From Stenotrophomonas maltophilia D457 (GTDB taxonomy: Bacteria > Pseudomonadota > Gammaproteobacteria > Xanthomonadales > Xanthomonadaceae), in assembly GCF_000284595.1 (NCBI RefSeq), contig NC_017671.1, positions 2,575,001 through 2,639,000 of the forward strand: DNA of 64,000 nt. The letters run 5' to 3'. The notes beneath the pieces are model-generated. The model was not told the DNA's origin. It did not search any database and saw only the letters and a program-made list of their open reading frames with translations. The translations under genes and the position numbers were made by a program. How positions within the stretch are numbered: position 1 is the stretch's first letter; every line of letters begins with the position of its first letter. Shown here piece after piece: positions 58,616 through 64,000 of this stretch.

Positions 58616-59981
58616 GCGTGTGCACAGCCTGCGTGGCCTGCTGCTGCGCCGCCTGTGGCTGCCCCTGCTGGTGCTGCTGCTGTGCAGCGCGATCGGTTCA
58701 TTCGCGTTGGCCCGCTTCTATGCCGGCCAGGTCTATGACCGCTGGTTGCTGGACTCGGCGATGTCGTTGTCCGAGCTGGTGAAGGTGCAGGACGGGCGTG
58801 CCTCGATCGAGATCACGCCCGCGGTGTCGCGCATGTTCACCTGGGATACCGCTGACGAAGTGCATGGCGAAGTGGTCGACGCTGCGGGCGGGCGCCTGTA
58901 TGGGGACCTGCCCGAAGCGCTGCCCCGCCCCGCGATCGCTGCCGGCAGCGACGATGCCGTCTACTACGACGCGCGCCTGCGTGGGCAGCCGGTGCGCATG
59001 GTCGAGGTCGTGGTCAGCGCTGGGCCGGGCCATGATATCCGCCTGCGCGTGGCCGAGACGCTGCGCAAGCGGCACCGGCTGGAGCGCAAGCTGCTGCTGG
59101 CCAGCATCCCGTTCCAGGCCGCGATCCTGGCGCTGGCCGCGTGGCTGGCCTGGTCCGGTACCGGCGCGGCTGCACGCCATGCCAACCAGGTGGCGCGGCG
59201 GCTGGCCAGCCCGCGTCCGGACCCGCTGGCGCCACTGGAGCCCGCGCAGGAAGCCCCACGCGAACTGTGGCCGGCGGTCGAAGCCTACAACGCACTGCTG
59301 CAACGGCTGGACGCGATGCAGGCCGCGCAACGGCGCTTCGTCAGCAATGCGGCGCACCAGCTGCGCACGCCGCTGGCGGCAATGCAGGTGGAGCTGGAGA
59401 GCTCACTCCGCCAACAGGATCCGCAGGCCCAGCAGCTGGCGCTGTCCGGCACGCTGGCCGGGCTGGCACGGCTGCAGCACCTGGTCAACCAGCTGCTGAT
59501 GCTCAGCCGCTCGGAAGATCCACAGGGCAGCGCACTGCCGCTGCAGCCGCTGGATCTGGCCGCGTTGGCACGGGGCGTGGTCGAGCGCTACGCCGACCGT
59601 GCGTTGGTGGCGGGCGTGGACCTGGGTTACGACGGACCCGACGACGGCGTGAAGGTACAGGGTGATCCGCAGTTGCTGCGCGAGGCGCTGGGCAACCTGC
59701 TCGACAACGCGCTGCGCTACGGCGCCGTGCCCGGTGTGATCACCCTGGGACTACAGCGGGATGCCGAGGGCGTGCAGGTGTGGGTGGACGATGACGGTAC
59801 AGGTATCGCCGAAGCCGAGCGCGCGCGCGTCACGGAACGGTTCTACCGGGCCAGCAGCGAGGGAGATGGCTGCGGGCTGGGGCTGGCGATCGTGGCCGAG
59901 ATCGCGCAGCGGCATGGCGCCATATTGATGATCGAAACGGCGCCGCTCGGTGGCGCCCGCGTCGGGTTGCGTTTCCGTTGA
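58608..59981 (+). CDS. Sensor histidine kinase of the czc-like operon
   Basis: The kinase has about 457 residues if it starts with the GTG at 58608 (GTGs at 58605 and 58620 are alternatives; all overlap or follow the regulator's end). Two membrane helices (about 12-35 and 160-180) bracket a periplasmic 2CSK_N-like sensor. His250 lies in NAAHQLRTPLAAMQ, with N-box ALGNLLDNALRYG and G-boxes DDGTGIA and GCGLGLAIV. It resembles TctE/QseC-type kinases. Metal sensing is inferred from the divergent efflux operon. Confidence 0.88.
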   Translation: MTERVHSLRGLLLRRLWLPLLVLLLCSAIGSFALARFYAGQVYDRWLLDSAMSLSELVKVQDGRASIEITPAVSRMFTWDTADEVHGEVVDAAGGRLYGDLPEALPRPAIAAGSDDAVYYDARLRGQPVRMVEVVVSAGPGHDIRLRVAETLRKRHRLERKLLLASIPFQAAILALAAWLAWSGTGAAARHANQVARRLASPRPDPLAPLEPAQEAPRELWPAVEAYNALLQRLDAMQAAQRRFVSNAAHQLRTPLAAMQVELESSLRQQDPQAQQLALSGTLAGLARLQHLVNQLLMLSRSEDPQGSALPLQPLDLAALARGVVERYADRALVAGVDLGYDGPDDGVKVQGDPQLLREALGNLLDNALRYGAVPGVITLGLQRDAEGVQVWVDDDGTGIAEAERARVTERFYRASSEGDGCGLGLAIVAEIAQRHGAILMIETAPLGGARVGLRFR

Positions 59982-60000
59982 CCTTTGTCGAATTGCCCTT

Positions 60001-60117
60001 GTAGAGCCGAGCCCATGCTCGGCTCAGGCACCGTGCCAAAAGCAGCCGAGCATGGGCTCGGCTCTACAGGTTCCAGGTCACCCGTGAAGCGTGCCGGCCA
60101 AGGTCGGCACCTACCAC
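60001..60117. repeat. SMAG/REP inverted pair plus one variant
   Basis: GTAGAGCCGAGC at 60001 pairs with an inverted copy ending CTAC at 60067. A third, variant element (GTGCCGGCCAAGGTCGGCAC, then CTAC) lies at 60091-60116. They fill the gap between convergent genes. Confidence 0.87.
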
Positions 60118-60124
60118 GTGCGCA

Positions 60125-62476
60125 TCACCGGCTCATCGAATACGGCGCCTGCGCGTCCTGCCCCGGCCAGTCCTTGTTCGGCTCGGCCTGCATGCTGAAG
60201 CGCAGTTCGCCGCCAGCCAGGATCTCGTCATGGCGCAGGAAGGTGCGCTGCAGCGGCTTGCCGTTGAGGCTCACGCGGCCCACATAGGTGTGTTTGTCAT
60301 CCAGGCCCTCGGCCACGATGGTGAACGTCTTGCCGTTCGGAAGACGCATCGCGGTCTTCGGCAGGAACGGACGGCCCAGGATGTACTCGCCCGAGCCCGG
60401 CGCCACCGGGTAGAAGCCCAGCGCGGTGAACACATACCAGGCCGACATCTGGCCAACGTCATCATTGCCGGCCAGGCCATCGGGGCGGTCGGCATACTGG
60501 GTGTCCATGATCTGCTTCAACCGCGCCTGGGTGCGCCATGGCTGGCCCGCGTACGAATAGAGGTAGGCCACGTGGTGGCTGGGCTCGTTGCCGTGCGCAT
60601 ACCAGCCGATCAGGCCGGTGATGTCTTCCATGTGCTCGAAGATCGATGGATCCACCTTGGCGTTGAACACCTCGTCCAGACGCGCGAGCAGCTTGTCGCT
60701 GCCACCGTGGGCTGCCGCCAGGCCGGCAACGTCCTGCGGCACGTACCACGAGTACTGCCAGGCGTTGCCCTCGGTGTAGTCGGTGCCGTAGCCGCTGGCG
60801 CTGGGGTCGAACGGCGTACGGAAGCTGCCATCGCGCTTGCGCGCGCGCATGAAGCCGGTGTCCTTGTCGAACGCGTTGCGCCAGTTACCCGCGCGTTTGT
60901 CGAAGGTGGCCGCGATATCGGCCTTGCCCATCGCCTGCGCCATGCGTGCGATGGTCCAGTCATCAAAGGCGTACTCCAGCGTCTTGCTGGCCGCTTCGCC
61001 TTCCTCGTCGATCGGCACATAGCCCAGCTCACGGTACTGCGCGATACCGTCATACGGGCCGTAGTTGGCGGTCTCGACCATCGCCTTCAATGCCTTGTCG
61101 GCGTCGAAGCCACGAATGCCCTTCACGTAGGCATCGGCGATCACCGGCACGGCGTGGTAGCCGATCATGCACCAGTCTTCCAGGCCATGGAACGACCACA
61201 CCGGCAGCATGCCGTACGGACTGTGCTCATGGTGGGCCAGCATCGAATTGACGAAGTCGCTGTTGCGCTTCTCCGGCTGCACCAGCGTCAGCAGCGGGTG
61301 CAGCGCGCGGTAGGTGTCCCACAGCGAGAACGTCGAATAGTGCGTGAAGCCGTCGGCCTTGTGCACCGCGTTGTCCGAACCGCGGTACTGGCCATCGGCG
61401 TCCATGAACAGCGTCGGCCCCAGCATCGTGTGGTACAGCGCGGTATAGGCACTGCGCCGCGCATGCTCGGGGGCATCGATATCGAGTACCGACAGCGCCT
61501 GCGTCCAGTCCTGCTTCGCCTGCGCACGCACCCGATCGAAGTCGAAGTCGGCCACTTCCGCGTCGAGGTTGGCGATGGCACCGGCCTCACTGACCGGCGA
61601 GATGGCTACCTTCACCACCAGCGGTGCGTCGAGCTTGCCGAATGCGAACGTGCCGACCAGCTGGCGACCCTCGATCTGTGCGCGCTGCGCCGGGTCCTTC
61701 TCGCCCGGCGGCGGGAAGCCCTTGTAGACGATGTCCTGCTCGGTGTTATGCAGTTCATGGCCAGCCAGCGAGCGCGAAAAGCGCATCGCGAAGAACAGCT
61801 GGCGGCCCGGCGCCCAGCCGCGCGTCTCGCGGAAGCCGGTCACCGTGCCATCGGCGCGCACCCGCACCCGCGACCACAGCACCTTGCCCGGGTAGTCGTA
61901 CATGCTGGTACGCATGTCCAGCAGCACCTTGGCGTCGGCACCTTTGGGGAAGGCATAGCGGTGCACGCCCACGCGCGCACTGGTGGTCAGCTCGGCACGC
62001 ACCTTGTAGTCGTCCAGGGTGACCGCGTAGTAGCCCGGCTCGGCCTTCTCGTCAGCGTGGCGGAACCGTGAGGCGTAACCGCTGCGCGGCTTCTCCGGAT
62101 CGCCGCGCTCCAGCCCGGGGTTGCCGGTGAACGGCATCAGCAGGATGTCGCCCAGGTCCGAATGCCCGGTGCCGGAAAAATGCGTGTGCGAGAAACCGAC
62201 GATGCTGCTGTCGTCGTAACGGTAGCCCGCCGCCCAGCCATAGGCCTTTTCGCGCGGCTGGATGCGCGTGTCCGGGCTGAGCTGGACCATGCCGAACGGC
62301 ACCGTCGCCCCCGGGTAGGTATGGCCTTCCCCGCCGGTACCGATGAACGGGTCGACCGAGCCATAGGCGCGTTCGGCGGCGGATTTCGACGGAGCCGCCA
62401 GCACCGCCCCGGAGGCAAGCATGGCGGTCGCGACGAAAGCGATCAGGAGACGACGGTCCAGCGTGGGCATCGGCAT
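60125..62476 (-). CDS. GH92 alpha-mannosidase, exported
   Basis: The 783-aa protein has a signal peptide (LLIAFVATAMLASGAVLAA) and GH92 hallmarks: DPFIGTGGEGHTYPGATVPF at the mature start, FSHTHFSGTGHSDLGD, GNEPSHHVAYLYSY with the conserved Glu and His, and GLAGNDDVGQMSAWYVFTAL. GH92 enzymes are Ca2+-dependent exo-alpha-mannosidases of the periplasm or surface, acting on N-glycan mannose. Length is standard. ATGs at 62476 and 62470 are both possible; no clear ribosome site. No other glycan-use genes are adjacent. Confidence 0.92.
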   Translation of the reverse strand: MPMPTLDRRLLIAFVATAMLASGAVLAAPSKSAAERAYGSVDPFIGTGGEGHTYPGATVPFGMVQLSPDTRIQPREKAYGWAAGYRYDDSSIVGFSHTHFSGTGHSDLGDILLMPFTGNPGLERGDPEKPRSGYASRFRHADEKAEPGYYAVTLDDYKVRAELTTSARVGVHRYAFPKGADAKVLLDMRTSMYDYPGKVLWSRVRVRADGTVTGFRETRGWAPGRQLFFAMRFSRSLAGHELHNTEQDIVYKGFPPPGEKDPAQRAQIEGRQLVGTFAFGKLDAPLVVKVAISPVSEAGAIANLDAEVADFDFDRVRAQAKQDWTQALSVLDIDAPEHARRSAYTALYHTMLGPTLFMDADGQYRGSDNAVHKADGFTHYSTFSLWDTYRALHPLLTLVQPEKRNSDFVNSMLAHHEHSPYGMLPVWSFHGLEDWCMIGYHAVPVIADAYVKGIRGFDADKALKAMVETANYGPYDGIAQYRELGYVPIDEEGEAASKTLEYAFDDWTIARMAQAMGKADIAATFDKRAGNWRNAFDKDTGFMRARKRDGSFRTPFDPSASGYGTDYTEGNAWQYSWYVPQDVAGLAAAHGGSDKLLARLDEVFNAKVDPSIFEHMEDITGLIGWYAHGNEPSHHVAYLYSYAGQPWRTQARLKQIMDTQYADRPDGLAGNDDVGQMSAWYVFTALGFYPVAPGSGEYILGRPFLPKTAMRLPNGKTFTIVAEGLDDKHTYVGRVSLNGKPLQRTFLRHDEILAGGELRFSMQAEPNKDWPGQDAQAPYSMSR

Positions 62477-62699
62477 TTGGATCGATTCAGGTGGTAGTCG
62501 GATCCTAGCACCGGCCCTGCCCTGTCGCATGCTGCAGTGCGGCCGCCGGAACCGGCACGATGCTTTGCACGTAATTGCATGGCCGCACGACGAATCACCT
62601 CATAGCCTTCCGGTCTCCCGCGTCCCGATCGGTGCCGATACGGCAATGGATGTCCAGACATGCACTTCTGAAAGACCGCGCCTTCCGAACGGGACAAAG

Positions 62700-62935
62700 C
62701 GAGACAAACCATCAATTGGTGCGCAGCGCCTCGATCTGCCCAGGATTGCGCCGCAGCGGACATCCCGCTGCCGGGATTGGAACCCCCGAATGAAACTGAA
62801 GATCTGCCTGTCATGACTATGGCGGGCGCTGCGTGTGGCCGTCTGGCCATCGGAGTTCTTCTTCAGTCTCTCCGGGTTCCAAGCACGCATCGCCCGCCAC
62901 CCTTGCGGTGGCCCTCGCACCCAAGGAGTTCCCGC
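62700..62935 (+). promoter_or_regulatory. Structured 5' leader (copy 2 of a two-member family)
   Basis: GGCGGGCGCTGCGTG (62821-62835) pairs with CACGCATCGCCCGCC (62884-62898) in 14 of 15 positions. Inside is a TGGCC-GTCT-GGCCA hairpin (62836-62849); directly after is CCACC-CTTGC-GGTGG (62897-62911); upstream is GCAGCGG-ACATC-CCGCTGC (62753-62771). The long stem is almost identical to that of the leader at 6281-6365 and also precedes a small gene. The region 62477-62699 before it shows no gene I can support. Confidence 0.55.
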
Positions 62936-63181
62936 ATGAAACACACGCGTCCGCTCAGCCCGGCCATGGAGTCGCTCTTCCAGCGCATCGAACACGCCCT
63001 CAACAGTGCAGAAGGCATGGCCATCCTCATCGGTGAACAGTACGGCCCCGAGCCGAAGCCGCCCGCACCGATGGGCTACAACGCCAGAGAGATCGCCAAT
63101 GCGATGGTCATGCTGAGCCAGCATGGCCGGTCGTTGTTGCAGAAGCTGCGTGCGGAAGCGGAAAAGGTGACCTATCACTAG
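62936..63181 (+). CDS. Small hypothetical protein behind a structured leader
   Basis: The 81-aa protein is helical and soluble (SPAMESLFQRIEHALNSAEG, YNAREIANAMVMLSQHGRSL), without signal or membrane segment. AAGGAG seven bases before the ATG fixes the start at 62936, though the frame is open upstream through the leader. I do not recognise a family. It has little direct similarity to the 118-aa protein at 5873-6229 but shares its type of leader. Confidence 0.65.
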   Translation: MKHTRPLSPAMESLFQRIEHALNSAEGMAILIGEQYGPEPKPPAPMGYNAREIANAMVMLSQHGRSLLQKLRAEAEKVTYH

Positions 63182-63240
63182 CCCGCCCTGCAGCCGAGCC
63201 CGCTCGGCGCCGTGCGCACCGCACGCAGTGATTGCTGCCC

Positions 63241-63564
63241 TCAATCTGGCAATGCGCCCTGCAAGGTGACGAGGTCGGCGCTGTCGACCGGCCTCACCAC
63301 GCGCGCCACTTCCTGGCCGTCATGCAGCAGCACCACGGTGGGCCACAGTTTTACCTTGAACGCACGCCCCAGCGGCTTTCCCTTGCCATCCTCGATCTTC
63401 CAATGCACAAGATCGTGGGCGTCCACAAACGCCTGGAGTGCGGGCTGCGCGGCCTGGCAATGGCCACACCAGGGTGCACCGAACTCCAGCAGCTGCCAGC
63501 CCGCCTGAGCTTCCACGTCCGCGCCCGCAGGCTCCGCCGCCGGGTAGTCACGCATGAACGGCAT
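63241..63564 (-). CDS. Thioredoxin-family protein
   Basis: The 107-aa cytoplasmic thioredoxin fold carries the active site C33-G-H-C36 (FGAPWCGHCQAAQPALQAF). The cis-Pro region is KLWPTVVLLHDGQEV. A His in the CxxC, as in DsbA-type sites, makes it more oxidising than thioredoxin's CGPC. No signal peptide. It follows the host-attachment-family gene by five bases, suggesting one operon. An ATG three codons later is possible. Confidence 0.88.
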   Translation of the reverse strand: MPFMRDYPAAEPAGADVEAQAGWQLLEFGAPWCGHCQAAQPALQAFVDAHDLVHWKIEDGKGKPLGRAFKVKLWPTVVLLHDGQEVARVVRPVDSADLVTLQGALPD

Positions 63565-63569
63565 GCCGG

Positions 63570-63986
63570 TTACGCCGCCAGCGCTTTCTGGATATCCGCC
63601 AGCGGGGCGTTGGTCAGGTCCTTGGCGATATCGCCCAGCAGACGCGCCTGGACCTCCTTGTGCAGCAGCGGGCGGATACGGCCCAGCGTGGTCGGGTCTG
63701 CCACCAGCACCAGGTGTGCATAGCGGTTGTTGAGCGCATCTTCGTTCAACTGCTCCGCCACCTGCTTGGCGAACGTCGCCTCGTTGAGCTGCGCAATGGA
63801 CATGTCCTTCGGCACCGCGCCGGCCGGGCCCTGACCAGAGACGCCCTGCTCGCTGATGTCCTGCAGGCGCAGCTCACCTTCCTGCTTCAACGCCAGCTGA
63901 TGTTCGCTGCCGACGTTGGTGAACACGCGGGCCGAACCGCCATCGGCGACGATGATCAACGTGCCTTCGGGAATGCGACGGGTCAT
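63570..63986 (-). CDS. Host attachment protein family (PF10116-like)
   Basis: The 138-aa protein matches the family historically called host attachment protein: TLIIVADGGSARVFTNVGS at the start, then FAKQVAEQLNEDALNNRYAH, LVLVADPTTLGRIRPLLHKE and a C-terminal ALLGDIAKDLTN-like block (LLGDIAKDLTNAPLADI). The fold is related to the baeRF/eRF1 archaeo-eukaryotic release-factor domain, so translation-related roles are possible. AGGAGC lies before the ATG. First gene of a pair with the thioredoxin. Confidence 0.88.
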   Translation of the reverse strand: MTRRIPEGTLIIVADGGSARVFTNVGSEHQLALKQEGELRLQDISEQGVSGQGPAGAVPKDMSIAQLNEATFAKQVAEQLNEDALNNRYAHLVLVADPTTLGRIRPLLHKEVQARLLGDIAKDLTNAPLADIQKALAA

Positions 63987-64000
63987 GCGATGCTCCTTCT

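Noticed and set aside
46768..59981. One large copper island including the RND operon
   Set aside because: The RND pump has CzcA-type TM4 residues and its own two-component system; a LysR/SDR pair and REPs lie between.

Overview
The window is high-GC (about two-thirds G+C) chromosomal DNA from a member of the Stenotrophomonas maltophilia complex. Three things point there. A gene at 27.9-28.8 kb reads as the species-typical L1 class B3 metallo-beta-lactamase. Short GTAG-headed palindromes of the SMAG/REP type lie between many genes. The remaining genes have a typical Xanthomonadaceae look. I see no rRNA, tRNA, CRISPR array, integrase, prophage or insertion sequence; the mobile-looking material is the REP palindromes and the arrays built from them.

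Layout, 0-14 kb: the 3' part of an ABC transporter membrane gene, a ten-unit tandem array of paired REPs, a YcaQ-type DNA glycosylase, a TetR regulator divergent from a TonB-dependent siderophore receptor, a small gene behind a large structured leader, TraX, proline iminopeptidase, and a four-gene CS1/cable-type (alpha) fimbrial operon read leftward (chaperone, major pilin, usher, tip protein). 14-18.5 kb: a magnesium locus made of a short proline-rich leader peptide starting MDPDP (like enterobacterial MgtL), a small MgtE-N-like protein, the P-type Mg2+ ATPase MgtA, and MgtC. 18.7-21.9 kb: a FixL/FixJ-style two-component pair and small conserved genes. 22-26.2 kb: a tight three-gene operon (TelA-like protein, membrane-anchored coiled-coil protein, coiled-coil protein with a Ser/Gly tail). 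26.2-33.3 kb: LtrA, a small membrane protein, L1, then a YdeP-type molybdopterin oxidoreductase with a CopL-like and a DUF411 protein, and divergent FdhD.

33-42 kb: an AhpD-like/AraC divergent pair, an SmvA-like MFS pump with its TetR regulator and a strong operator palindrome, then a leftward zinc operon resembling Vibrio zrgABCDE (DUF2796 protein, ABC ATPase, permease, two DUF3299 lipoproteins, one anchored protein). A Zur-like box separates it from a MerC-family gene. 42.5-46.7 kb: LysR/DkgB, a luciferase-like oxidoreductase, a cyclase-family protein and a MoaF-like protein. 46.7-50.2 kb: copC-copD followed by a heavy-metal response regulator and kinase. 50.2-52.4 kb: divergent LysR/SDR and a 247-bp tandem duplication. 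52.4-60 kb: a CzcCBA-type HME-RND efflux operon divergent from its own two-component system. 60-64 kb: a GH92 mannosidase, a second small gene behind a structured leader, a thioredoxin and a host-attachment-family protein.

Taken together this is a metal-homeostasis and envelope segment: Mg2+ uptake, Zn2+ uptake, copper and Zn/Co/Cd-type resistance, siderophore uptake, fimbriae, drug efflux and a beta-lactamase. The observations I rate most worth pursuing are the unannotated MgtL-like leader peptide, the pair of homologous structured leaders upstream of two small unknown genes, the TelA-like three-gene operon, the Zur-like box three bases from the MerC start codon, and the way REP GTAG heads supply the stop codons of several genes.
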